Source: Alphaproteobacteria bacterium
GTDB taxonomy: Bacteria > Pseudomonadota > Alphaproteobacteria > Rhizobiales > Xanthobacteraceae
Reading direction: 5' to 3'
Assembly: GCA_005884855.1 (NCBI GenBank)
Contig: VAZS01000193.1
Location: forward strand, 1-5,298
DNA: 5,298 nucleotides
Positions 1-5,298 of the stretch are shown piece after piece; positions within the stretch are counted from its first letter, which is position 1; each line of letters opens with the position of its first letter. The notes beneath the pieces are model-generated. The model saw only the letters and a program-made list of their open reading frames with translations, was not told the origin of the DNA and searched no databases. Made by a program: the position numbers and the translations under genes.

Positions 1-132
1 CTCCAGGCAGTCGGTAATCTCTTTCAGCACTAGTTCGACAAAGGCGGACGATTCCGTGCGCGACAGCCCCACCTTTTGGTAGACGGCTTCGCACAGATCG
101 ACGCGGGTTACTGTCTTTCCGGTTCCAGTCAT
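1..132 (-). CDS. ihfA: Integration host factor subunit alpha, N-terminal part (cut by window edge)
   Basis: Partial gene: the first 44 codons read leftward from an ATG at 132-130 and run off the window. The product begins [20 protein letters not shown] and continues through [20 protein letters not shown], the typical start of alphaproteobacterial IHF-alpha (family length about 100-110 residues). This stretch forms the two N-terminal helices of the HU/IHF fold, which make the dimer body. The DNA-intercalating beta arm lies outside the window. As known for the family, IHF-alpha pairs with IHF-beta to bend DNA sharply at specific sites in transcription, replication and recombination. The gene lies 129 nt downstream of fabH on the same strand, an order common in alphaproteobacteria. 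A sigma70-like promoter at 169-197 suggests it is at least partly transcribed on its own. A purine-rich stretch (GGGGCAGG) just upstream of ATG could serve as ribosome binding site. HU is the main alternative, but the N-terminus reads as IHF-alpha. Confidence 0.93.
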   Translation of the reverse strand, partial: MTGTGKTVTRVDLCEAVYQKVGLSRTESSAFVELVLKEITDCLE

Positions 133-168
133 CGCCTGCCCCAACTCACGGCGAACAATATGTATCTG

Positions 169-197
169 AAATTAAGAGGTTAACAAGCAACGGTCAA
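169..197 (-). promoter_or_regulatory. Candidate sigma70-type promoter of ihfA
   Basis: On the minus strand, TTGACC (197-192, five of six matches to TTGACA) is followed after exactly 17 nt by TAATTT (174-169, three of six matches to TATAAT). The surrounding DNA is AT-rich compared with the flanking genes. A start around 162 would give a leader of about 30 nt before the ihfA ATG at 132. The -35 is good and the -10 is weak, and a nearby TACATA could serve as an alternative -10. Inference from sequence only. Confidence 0.5.
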
Positions 198-261
198 CAG
201 CGCTCATCAATGCAATCGCATGAAACAATCCGGCAATGTAGCTATTTCTTTAAACTGGCGC

Positions 262-1239
262 TTACCACCGAAGCAGCGCCGAGCCCCAGGTGAAACCGCC
301 GCCCATGGCTTCGAGCAGCACCAGATCGCCCTTCTTGATGCGGCCATCGGCGGCCGCGACCGACAAGGCCAACGGTATGGACGCCGCTGACGTGTTGCCG
401 TGGAGGTCCACCGTCACCACCACCTTCTGCGGAGCAATATGCAACTTGTGCGCCGAAGCGTCGATGATTCGCCTGTTGGCCTGGTGGGGGACGAACCAGT
501 TGATGTCCTCGGCGCTGGTGCCGGTGGCCTTGAACGCGTCTACGATCACGTCCGTGATCATGCCGACCGCGTGCTTGAACACTTCGCGGCCTTCCATCCG
601 GAGATAGCCCACCGTCTGAGTCGAAGACGGACCGCCATCGACGTATAATTTGGATTTGTGGCGGCCGTCCGAGCGCAGATGAGTAGTCAGGATGCCGCGG
701 TCGGATGGCTTACCGGGCTGGAGCTGCGCGTCGAGCACGATCGCCCCAGCGCCATCGCCGAACAGAACGCAAGTGCCTCGATCGTTCCAGTCGAGAATCC
801 GCGAGAAGGTCTCGGCACCGATTACCAGCGCGCGCTTGAACGCGCCGGAGCGCAGGAAATTATCGGCAGTGGCCAAGGCGAATATAAACCCCGAGCACAC
901 GGCTTGCAGATCGAACGCCGCACCGTGGTGGATGCCGAAATCGTTCTGCACGGCAACCGCGGTCGCCGGAAAGGTATGGTCCGGGGTCGAGGTCGCAAGC
1001 ACGATCAGATCGATCGACTGCGCGTCGACGCCGGCATTGGCCAGCGCCGCGCGCGCGGCATGGATGGCCAAATGCGAGGTGAACTCGCGGTCGGCCGCGA
1101 TATGGCGTTGCCGGATCCCGGTACGCTGTACGATCCACTCGTCGGAGGTATCTATCCGCGCCGCCAGTTCGGCGTTGGTCAGAATCTGCTGCGGCAGATA
1201 AGAGCCGCAGCCGAGCACCACGGAACGTATTGCAGTCAC
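262..1239 (-). CDS. fabH: Beta-ketoacyl-ACP synthase III (FabH)
   Basis: 325 residues, the usual FabH length. FabH condenses acetyl-CoA (or another short acyl-CoA) with malonyl-ACP in the cytosol, the first condensation of type II fatty-acid synthesis. The full catalytic triad is visible: Cys115 in AVCSGF, His252 in VPHQANRRI and Asn282 in [10 protein letters not shown]. The N-terminal [15 protein letters not shown] block (31-45) and the C-terminal [13 protein letters not shown] ending are also characteristic. The start is a GTG at 1239-1237. It overlaps the plsX stop in GTGA and sits 7 nt after a perfect AGGAGG lying inside the end of plsX, so this start is well supported and translation is probably coupled to plsX. 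The stop is TAA at 264-262. The next gene on the strand is ihfA, with no obvious intrinsic terminator between. The triad and tryptophan-rich C-terminus argue against another thiolase-fold enzyme. Confidence 0.97.
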   Translation of the reverse strand: MTAIRSVVLGCGSYLPQQILTNAELAARIDTSDEWIVQRTGIRQRHIAADREFTSHLAIHAARAALANAGVDAQSIDLIVLATSTPDHTFPATAVAVQNDFGIHHGAAFDLQAVCSGFIFALATADNFLRSGAFKRALVIGAETFSRILDWNDRGTCVLFGDGAGAIVLDAQLQPGKPSDRGILTTHLRSDGRHKSKLYVDGGPSSTQTVGYLRMEGREVFKHAVGMITDVIVDAFKATGTSAEDINWFVPHQANRRIIDASAHKLHIAPQKVVVTVDLHGNTSAASIPLALSVAAADGRIKKGDLVLLEAMGGGFTWGSALLRW

Positions 1240-2297
1240 GAGACGGCCTCCTGCGCGGCGGGCGCTTTTGCAAGCGCGCCGCCGTCGCGATTGAGTATCC
1301 TGTTGATCTTGGCGAGGAGATCGTTACGGACCGTCTCATAGCCAACATCGACAGCATAGGCAAAGCCTTCGGCGTCGGTTCCGCCATGGCTTTTGACCAC
1401 CACGCCATTCAGCCCGAGCAGCACGCCGCCATTAGACTTGCTGGGGTCGAGCTTGTCGCGCAACGCCTTGAAGGCACCCCTCGCAAACAGATAGCCGATC
1501 CTGGCCATCCAGGACTTTGAAATTTCGGCGCGGAGGAAATCGCTGATCTGACGCGCAGCTCCTTCGGTGGCCTTCAAGGCGATATTTCCGCTAAAGCCTT
1601 CGGAGACGATCACATCGGCAGTCCCCTTCCCGATGCCGTCGCCTTCGACGAAACCGACATATTCGAGCTGGGGCAGGTTCATCGCACGCAACTGCTCGGC
1701 CGCCTCGCGAATCTCCTCGTGGCCCTTGATCTCCTCGGCCCCGATATTGAGCAGGCCGACGGTCGGCCGCTCGAGATTGAACAGCACACTCGCCATCGCG
1801 CTGCCCATCACGGCCAGCGCCATGAGATGATGCGCGTCACCGCCAATGGTGGCGCCTAAATCGAGCACAACCGAGTCGCCGCGCATAGTCGGCCAGACCG
1901 CCGCGATCGCCGGCCGATCGATCCCCTGCAGCGTGCGCAGACAAAATCGCGCCATCGCCATCAACGCGCCGGTGTTGCCAGCGGAGACTGCGACGTCGGC
2001 TTCACCCCTTTTGACGGAATCGATGGCAAGCCACATCGAAGATGTCTTGCGGCCCCGGCGCAATGCCTGGCTTGGCTTGTCATGCATGCTGACAGCGACA
2101 TCGGTATGAATGACGCGGGAAGCCGCTTTCAGCGCTGGATATTTTGCCAGCTGCGCATCGATGAGCGCGCGATCTCCGAACAGAAGGAATTCGCTGTCAG
2201 GGTGTCGGGTCAATGAGATCGCGGCGCCGGGAATGACGACCGATGCGCCGACGTCGCCACCCATGGCGTCAAGCGCGATTCGAACCTTTTGAGGCAT
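1236..2297 (-). CDS. plsX: Phosphate acyltransferase PlsX (acyl-ACP:phosphate acyltransferase)
   Basis: 353 residues, full length. PlsX converts acyl-ACP plus phosphate into acyl-phosphate, the donor used by PlsY to acylate glycerol-3-phosphate, and acts at the inner face of the membrane as a peripheral protein. Motifs in order: ALDAMGGD (8-15), [10 protein letters not shown] (104-113), VLDLGA (144-149), [13 protein letters not shown] (180-192), [16 protein letters not shown] (227-242), and a [12 protein letters not shown] segment (295-306) followed by an alpha-helical C-terminus. The LDLGA motif is followed by TIGGD where many homologues read a variant of NVD; this may be a lineage trait. 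The start is the ATG at 2297-2295; the preceding Shine-Dalgarno (GGGA) is weak. The last codons overlap the fabH start by 4 nt (GTGA). Upstream lies a 275-nt gap and then yceD. The C-terminal tail, about residues 338-353, is Ala-rich and looks dispensable. Confidence 0.97.
   Translation of the reverse strand: MPQKVRIALDAMGGDVGASVVIPGAAISLTRHPDSEFLLFGDRALIDAQLAKYPALKAASRVIHTDVAVSMHDKPSQALRRGRKTSSMWLAIDSVKRGEADVAVSAGNTGALMAMARFCLRTLQGIDRPAIAAVWPTMRGDSVVLDLGATIGGDAHHLMALAVMGSAMASVLFNLERPTVGLLNIGAEEIKGHEEIREAAEQLRAMNLPQLEYVGFVEGDGIGKGTADVIVSEGFSGNIALKATEGAARQISDFLRAEISKSWMARIGYLFARGAFKALRDKLDPSKSNGGVLLGLNGVVVKSHGGTDAEGFAYAVDVGYETVRNDLLAKINRILNRDGGALAKAPAAQEAVS
1247..1252 (-). promoter_or_regulatory. 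Ribosome binding site of fabH inside plsX
   Basis: The minus strand reads AGGAGG at 1252-1247, a full Shine-Dalgarno match, 7 nt before the GTG of fabH. It lies inside the last codons of plsX. It fixes the GTG at 1239 as the start and shows that the overlapping fabH start can initiate strongly by itself, as well as by re-initiation after plsX. Confidence 0.8.
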
Positions 2298-2408
2298 GAA
2301 CGTCCCGGAAGCCTGATCTCTTGTGGTGTTTCAGCGTTCGGCCGCAAACCCTGAAGTCGCCATGGAGGGCGGCGCCGGGCGAAGCCCACTGCCGCACCCC
2401 GGCCGGGC

Positions 2409-2440
2409 CGGGACAATAGCGTGTCCGCGTCCCGACACAA
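2409..2440 (-). promoter_or_regulatory. Dyad cluster with weak plsX promoter candidate
   Basis: On the minus strand, TTGTGT (2440-2435) and TATTGT (2418-2413) are separated by 16 nt. This is a weak -35/-10 pair (three and four of six matches) that could start plsX about 110 nt upstream of its ATG. Overlapping inverted repeats cover it: CGGGAC/GTCCCG (2409-2414 with 2429-2434), and GGACA/TGTCC (2411-2415 with 2422-2426). The half-site GACA/TGTC recurs three times in alternating orientation. The repeats are seen directly; the regulatory role is inferred. Confidence 0.28.
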
Positions 2441-2542
2441 CCTCTTGACCGCGCTCTTTTGGATATCCTGCCGCGGCGACCAAGAATCGGCACATTTGAA
2501 GAACTACTGATTGTTCAACCAATTAGACCGAATTATCGAGCT

Positions 2543-2569
2543 AAGCCGGCAACAGCCTGCTGGCGGCTT
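2543..2569 (-). terminator. Stem-loop after yceD, possible weak terminator or processing site
   Basis: AAGCCG (2543-2548) and CGGCTT (2564-2569) form a 6-bp outer stem, and CAGC/GCTG inside can extend it across an uneven internal loop. It lies directly after the yceD stop on the minus strand. No run of T follows, so full Rho-independent termination is doubtful. It might instead stop 3' exonucleases or act as attenuator before plsX. Confidence 0.25.
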
Positions 2570-2572
2570 GGT

Positions 2573-3160
2573 TCAGCGCTCTTTCGGCTTCTTGGCGCGG
2601 GACGGTTTTGCATCGACTTTAAGCGCTTTGAGCGCCGCAAATGGATGGGCCTCGGGGTCGACGACCTCGACCGGCGGCTCGAAAATCGCATCTCTGCGGC
2701 GCGGATAAGGATCGATCCCCAGCAACAACGCGTCGGTCGCGAGCCGGCCGAGGTCGATCACGCCGTTCACGATCGGCTCCGGCGGATCGGGGATTTCGAC
2801 ATCCGTTTCGGCGGCCTCCACCAGGTCCGCGAGATCGGGAATTTGCTCGGGTGGCGCGAAGATCAGATCGATTGGCTCATCGATATCATTCTCGATTGGA
2901 TCGAGCGTGACCACGCAGGTCTGTCCGACCCGCGCCCGGACATGGCCGCCGACGTGGAAACGGCCTCCACGTTGCGGCGTAACGTCGAAGGAAGCATTCA
3001 CCGACGATATCTCTCGCAAGCCCGCGACCTCTGCCATCGCTTGGCGTTCGAGAGGATTAGGTTCGATGTCCCGGTGCAATCCGGTATCGGGGATCTGCGC
3101 TACCACGACGGGAACGCGCCAGGGGTCCGCTTTCTCGGTCGTGCTATTGCTTCTGCTCAT
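2573..3160 (-). CDS. yceD: DUF177 / YceD-family protein
   Basis: 195 residues from the ATG at 3160. DUF177 (YceD) proteins are cytosolic and nearly universal in bacteria. They are genetically tied to rpmF and plsX, and in other organisms are linked to 23S rRNA accumulation; the exact role is not shown here. Visible features: an N-terminal WRVPVVVAQIPDTG segment (14-27), a central TCVVTLDPIEN block (81-91, the counterpart of the family's Cys-containing core), an acidic stretch (DEPIDLIF...EAAETDVEIPDP, about 94-127), the GVIDLGRLATDALLLGIDPYPRR motif area (133-155), and the ending HPFAALKALK followed by a Lys/Arg tail. An upstream in-frame ATG at 3199 would add 13 residues. I prefer 3160 because it overlaps the stop of the upstream gene in ATGA and the family N-terminus begins near there. 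It is coupled to the bc1 chaperone gene upstream. Confidence 0.9.
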   Translation of the reverse strand: MSRSNSTTEKADPWRVPVVVAQIPDTGLHRDIEPNPLERQAMAEVAGLREISSVNASFDVTPQRGGRFHVGGHVRARVGQTCVVTLDPIENDIDEPIDLIFAPPEQIPDLADLVEAAETDVEIPDPPEPIVNGVIDLGRLATDALLLGIDPYPRRRDAIFEPPVEVVDPEAHPFAALKALKVDAKPSRAKKPKER

Positions 3161-3708
3161 TGCTGCACGCCTACTCGCGCCGGCGATGGAAACCGCCATG
3201 ATCCCTTCTGGATCGTCGCATCGTTCAATCCCGCCAACGCCGCAATCGCCGCCTCGGCATAGAAGGCAAGCTTGCGCGCATTTTCGATCTGCCCGCCGTT
3301 CAGGATGTTCTTGCAGAGTGCCTGCGCCAATTCCTCCCGGCCTTCGGCGACAGCCAGATCATAAGCAGCCGAGCGCCCGTAGAATGCCTCGCCAAACTCC
3401 TGCATGCGCTTGGGGACAGTGAGATCACCGACCCCCATTTCCCGCAAATTAGCGTCCATATCCTCACAGAACCGATCGAACAGTCCCTGCCGTAGCGCCG
3501 CGCCGCTCTCCACCGGAGTCAAGCGCCGCAATACCATCCACAGATGCAACACTAGTACATCAAAACGGCCATTAACTGTGTCCGGCACGCCCAAGTCCCG
3601 ATAGAACAAGGGTTCTCGTGCTTGCGTCACGATCATGCCATAGATGGCTTCAATGGTGCCGCGCAGGGGTGCGCGGGATTTCCTGAAGTGATTGAATGGC
3701 CAAACCAT
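3157..3708 (-). CDS. Ubiquinol-cytochrome c chaperone family protein (UQCC1/CBP3-like)
   Basis: 183 residues from the ATG at 3708. The protein matches the ubiquinol-cytochrome c chaperone family, whose mitochondrial members (CBP3/UQCC1) help make and assemble cytochrome b of the bc1 complex. The bacterial role is inferred from that homology. The most telling part is IYGMIVTQAREPLFYRDLGV (22-41), followed by VNGRFDVLVLHLWMVLRRL (45-63). Next come a DRFCEDMDANLREMGVGDLTVPKRM segment (78-102) and the FGEAFYGRSAAYDLA helix (105-119). No signal peptide or membrane segment is evident, so it is probably cytosolic and works near the inner membrane. The frame stays open to an ATG at 3843, which would add 45 residues, but that extension is low-complexity, overlaps the divergent bamE gene and lacks family character; MVWPFNHFRK at 3708 is the better start. 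The TGA at 3159-3157 overlaps the yceD start. Confidence 0.88.
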   Translation of the reverse strand: MVWPFNHFRKSRAPLRGTIEAIYGMIVTQAREPLFYRDLGVPDTVNGRFDVLVLHLWMVLRRLTPVESGAALRQGLFDRFCEDMDANLREMGVGDLTVPKRMQEFGEAFYGRSAAYDLAVAEGREELAQALCKNILNGGQIENARKLAFYAEAAIAALAGLNDATIQKGSWRFPSPARVGVQQ

Positions 3709-3719
3709 CGTGGGTTCCG

Positions 3720-3746
3720 CAAGCGAGCCCCTCAGGCTCGCGCTTG
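3720..3746 (-). promoter_or_regulatory. Stem-loop in the leader of the bc1 chaperone gene
   Basis: GCGAGCC (3723-3729) and GGCTCGC (3735-3741) form a perfect 7-bp stem with a 5-nt loop. With a 2-nt bulge, a longer pairing to CAAGC (3720-3724) and GCTTG (3742-3746) gives a 10-bp stem. It ends about 12 nt upstream of the chaperone ATG at 3708, so in the mRNA it would flank the ribosome binding site. It could also be a DNA operator in this divergent region. The structure is direct; the function is inferred. Confidence 0.4.
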
Positions 3747-3748
3747 TT

Positions 3749-3777
3749 GCAATGCTGCTTCCTGCCGGGTACGTCAA
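3749..3777 (-). promoter_or_regulatory. Weak promoter candidate for the chaperone-yceD genes
   Basis: Minus strand TTGACG (3777-3772, five of six matches to TTGACA) is followed after 17 nt by CATTGC (3754-3749), a poor -10. Transcription from here would begin close to the stem-loop at 3720-3746. Only the -35 is convincing; alphaproteobacterial -10 boxes are often degenerate, so this is kept as a low-confidence call. No equally good box was found for the divergent bamE gene. Confidence 0.25.
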
Positions 3778-3815
3778 CGCCTCGTGCGATGCAAGGGGAT
3801 GGGGCCAGTTCCGGA

Positions 3816-4280
3816 ATGAACCAAAAGAGCCAGGGACGCTCACGCGAGCGCTTTGCGCACGGCATGCGCGCCTTCGCCGCAGTCGCGCTGGTATGCGCGG
3901 CGCTGGGCGGCTGCACCGGTGAGCAGTTTCAAAAGGGCTATATCATCCCCCCGGGGGCACTTGAGCAAATTCCGATTGGGGCCAGCCAGGATCAAGTGCT
4001 GATCGTAATGGGAACGCCATCCACCGTCGCCACACTTAACGGCGAGGTGTTCTATTACATATCGCAGCGTTCCGAGCGCCCGGTCGCTTTCATGAACCAG
4101 AGGGTCGTCGACCAACGCGTCATCGCGATTTATTTTGACAAAAAGCGCCAGGTGCAGCGGCTCGCGAATTACGGTTTGCAGGACGGCAAGATTTTCGACT
4201 TCATCAGCCGCACCACGCCGACGTCAGGCCAGGAACTCAGCTACCTGACGCCATTGTTCAAGCTGCTCAGCTTCAACTAG
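3816..4280 (+). CDS. bamE: Outer membrane protein assembly factor BamE (SmpA/OmlA lipoprotein)
   Basis: 154 residues from the ATG at 3816. BamE is a small lipoprotein of the BAM complex, anchored to the inner leaflet of the outer membrane, which helps BamA insert beta-barrel proteins. The protein has a basic N-terminus, a hydrophobic stretch (FAAVALVCAALGG, 20-32) and a lipobox ending in Cys33 (LGGC), so a lipidated signal peptide cut before Cys33 is expected. The SmpA/OmlA domain follows: IPIGASQDQVLIVMGTPSTV (52-71), FYYISQRSER (79-88), RVIAIYFDKKRQVQRLANYGLQDG (101-124). An in-frame ATG at 3864 (residue 17) would also leave a workable signal peptide but has no Shine-Dalgarno; 3816 is preceded by AAGGGGATGGGG about 11 nt or more upstream. 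The frame opens as far back as 3696, but that part overlaps the divergent gene and is not family-like. It is transcribed divergently from the bc1 chaperone gene and stops with TAG. Confidence 0.92.
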   Translation: MNQKSQGRSRERFAHGMRAFAAVALVCAALGGCTGEQFQKGYIIPPGALEQIPIGASQDQVLIVMGTPSTVATLNGEVFYYISQRSERPVAFMNQRVVDQRVIAIYFDKKRQVQRLANYGLQDGKIFDFISRTTPTSGQELSYLTPLFKLLSFN

Positions 4281-4285
4281 CGCCG

Positions 4286-4320
4286 CCTGCGCCAACCGTC
4301 GGCTTGCCCGGCAGCGCAGG
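4286..4320 (+). terminator. Possible terminator after bamE
   Basis: CCTGCGC (4286-4292) and GCGCAGG (4314-4320) make a perfect 7-bp GC-rich stem around a 21-nt loop, followed by GTTTCCT. It begins 6 nt after the bamE stop. The loop is long and the T-tract is short, so termination may be partial. The placement at the end of a single gene supports the call. Confidence 0.4.
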
Positions 4321-4355
4321 GTTTCCTACGCTCGCTGGCAAAAGAATAGACCACA

Positions 4356-4360
4356 GGGAG
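4356..4360 (+). promoter_or_regulatory. Ribosome binding site of the solute-binding protein gene
   Basis: GGGAG (in CAGGGAG) ends 8 nt before the GTG at 4369. It decides between that GTG and the in-frame GTG at 4360, which would overlap the site itself and therefore lacks a properly spaced Shine-Dalgarno. Confidence 0.65.
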
Positions 4361-4368
4361 TGATAACC

Positions 4369-5298
4369 GTGACAGAGGGGATTTCGCGGCGCCGCGTGCT
4401 ATCGACAGCCGCAGCTTTATCCGCAACCGCCGCGATACCGCGCCTTGGCCAGGCCGCGGACTGGCGGCCGACCGAGACCGTCCGGCTTATCGTGCCGGCT
4501 GCAGCCGGCGGCAGCACTGACGTGATGGGACGAATGCTGGCGGCGCATCTGCAGTCGGCGTGGGGCCAATCGGCGATCGTGGAAAACAGATCCGGCGGCG
4601 GCGGTACGATCGGGACCGCCGAGGTCGTGCGGCAGAAGGGCGACGGACATACCATTCTGGTCGGTAATCCCGGTCCCAACGCGATCGCCTACAGCATTTT
4701 CCGGAACTTGAGCTACAAGGCCGACCAGCTACAGGCGGTCAGCAACCTGATCCGTATCCCGAACATCGTCTCTGCTCACCCCTCCGTGGGGATAAAGTCG
4801 ATCCCCGAACTGATCGCCTATATCAAGGCTCATCCGGACAAGCTCACCTACGGCTCGTCGGGCGTCGGGCAGAGCCCTCACCTCACCGGCGCCTGGTTCT
4901 TGCAGCTCACCGGCTTGAAGATGGTGCACGTTCCTTTCCGTGGCGCTGGTCCTGCACTGCAGGCCGCGCTCGGCGGCGATATCCAGATCCTGTTCGACAA
5001 CTTGTATCCGACGCTGCCGCAGGTGCAAGACGGCAAGCTCAACGCGCTTGCGGTTACGACACCCGAACGAAGCGCATCGGCACCGGACATTCCGACCATG
5101 CGCGAGAGCGCGCCGGAGCTGGCGAAGTTCGACGTGTCGTCATGGTTCGGCATTTTCCTGCCGAAGAGCGCTCCGGCGCCGATCGTCGATACGCTTAACA
5201 AGGAGATCAAAGTTTTCCTGGAGCGCGAGGATACCAAACGCAACATCGCCGCGATGGGCGCGCGCACCGATTACGGTACGCCACAGCAGTTCTCCGAT
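4369..5298 (+). CDS. Bug/TctC-family tripartite tricarboxylate transporter substrate-binding protein, Tat-exported (3' end cut)
   Basis: 310 codons from a GTG start to the window edge with no stop. Family members are about 320-330 residues, so only a short C-terminus is missing. These periplasmic binding proteins capture small carboxylates or related organic acids, either for a TctAB-type transporter or as stand-alone sensors; the ligand cannot be told from sequence. The N-terminus has a twin-arginine motif, SRRRVLS (6-12), then a hydrophobic Ala-rich stretch, with likely cleavage near GQAA (27-30). Family landmarks: VRLIVPAAAGGSTDVMGRML (38-57), with the usual GG-x-TD loop around Asp51; IVENRSGGGGTIG (70-82); LTYGSSGVGQSPHLTG (159-174); and MVHVPFRGAGPALQAALGGD (185-204), followed by DN (210-211). 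No tctA or tctB gene lies in the window. It sits 88 nt after bamE on the same strand, beyond a possible terminator, so co-transcription is uncertain. Confidence 0.92.
   Translation, partial: MTEGISRRRVLSTAAALSATAAIPRLGQAADWRPTETVRLIVPAAAGGSTDVMGRMLAAHLQSAWGQSAIVENRSGGGGTIGTAEVVRQKGDGHTILVGNPGPNAIAYSIFRNLSYKADQLQAVSNLIRIPNIVSAHPSVGIKSIPELIAYIKAHPDKLTYGSSGVGQSPHLTGAWFLQLTGLKMVHVPFRGAGPALQAALGGDIQILFDNLYPTLPQVQDGKLNALAVTTPERSASAPDIPTMRESAPELAKFDVSSWFGIFLPKSAPAPIVDTLNKEIKVFLEREDTKRNIAAMGARTDYGTPQQFSD

Larger units (their letters stand above)
2298..2572. other. Non-coding gap between yceD and plsX (no rpmF)
   Basis: 275 nt without a credible gene. Short open frames cross it on the minus strand, but their products are Arg/Gly/Pro-rich out-of-phase translations with no family character, and none begins like ribosomal protein L32, which often sits between yceD and plsX. 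What it holds: a stem-loop right after the yceD stop (2543-2569), AT-rich DNA at about 2500-2540, a dyad cluster over a weak promoter candidate (2409-2440), and a very GC-rich block (2365-2412). It probably serves as the plsX leader, with or without its own promoter. Confidence 0.6.

Noticed and set aside
203..216. ATCAA near the fabH-ihfA gap as an IHF autoregulatory site
   Set aside because: Only the first half of the WATCAANNNNTTR consensus fits; the TTR part is missing at the right spacing.
210..221. ATGC/GCAT inverted repeat as a fabH terminator
   Set aside because: The stem is only 4 bp, AT-containing and not followed by a T run, so it cannot support a terminator call.
658..1341. Long open frame on the plus strand opposite fabH and the end of plsX (227 codons)
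   Set aside because: It is antisense to a clearly recognised fabH with intact catalytic residues. Its translation is Arg/Gly/Ala-rich with no family character, as expected of a high-GC shadow frame.
2485..2520. TTGAAC as a -35 for plsX near the AT-rich part of the gap
   Set aside because: No -10 with more than about two matches lies 16-18 nt downstream on the minus strand.
2269..2522. Small minus-strand frames in the yceD-plsX gap as candidate rpmF or small proteins
   Set aside because: The products lack the L32 N-terminal and zinc-finger-like pattern and are out-of-phase GC-rich translations; one also overlaps the start of plsX in another frame.
2459..3262. Long open frame on the plus strand opposite yceD (267 codons)
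   Set aside because: Its translation is rich in Arg and Asp with no recognisable domain. The opposite strand encodes a conserved DUF177 protein with an ATGA-coupled start.
3709..3843. N-terminal extension of the bc1 chaperone back to an ATG at 3843
   Set aside because: The extra 45 residues are not family-like and would overlap the bamE coding region. The ATG at 3708 gives the expected N-terminus.

Overview
The window is GC-rich DNA that looks like the chromosome of an alphaproteobacterium of the Bradyrhizobium/Rhodopseudomonas kind (Nitrobacteraceae). I base this on the character of the proteins and on the gene order (bc1-complex chaperone, yceD, plsX, fabH, ihfA on one strand, with a divergent outer-membrane lipoprotein gene of the SmpA/OmlA/BamE type). 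The assignment comes from recognition, not from a database search.

Layout. Positions 1-3708 hold five genes on the minus strand. In transcription order they are a ubiquinol-cytochrome c chaperone (3708-3157), the DUF177/YceD protein (3160-2573), plsX (2297-1236), fabH (1239-262) and the first 44 codons of ihfA (132-1, cut by the window edge). Two junctions are 4-base start/stop overlaps: ATGA between the chaperone and yceD, and GTGA between plsX and fabH. Both point to translational coupling. fabH starts with GTG and has a strong Shine-Dalgarno sequence inside the end of plsX. A 275-nt non-coding gap separates yceD from plsX. In many bacteria rpmF (ribosomal protein L32) sits there, but no L32-like frame is present. 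The gap holds a cluster of inverted repeats over a weak promoter candidate. A 129-nt gap before ihfA contains a reasonable sigma70-type promoter.

Positions 3709-3815 are a short divergent intergenic region with a clear stem-loop. On the plus strand come the BamE-like lipoprotein gene (3816-4280), a possible terminator, and a Bug/TctC-family periplasmic solute-binding protein (4369 to the right edge, 310 codons, 3' end missing). The last gene has a GTG start, a good Shine-Dalgarno site and a Tat-type signal peptide.

Function. plsX and fabH join phospholipid and fatty-acid synthesis: PlsX makes acyl-phosphate from acyl-ACP, and FabH starts new chains from acetyl-CoA and malonyl-ACP. The chaperone supports cytochrome bc1 assembly, BamE supports outer-membrane protein insertion, and IHF-alpha is a DNA-bending architectural protein. 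The set is mostly conserved housekeeping; the solute-binding protein is the one accessory-type gene. I see no mobile element, CRISPR array, tRNA or rRNA, and no convincing undescribed system. The points most worth checking are the rpmF-less gap with its dyads, the hairpin in the chaperone leader, and the two coupled gene junctions.
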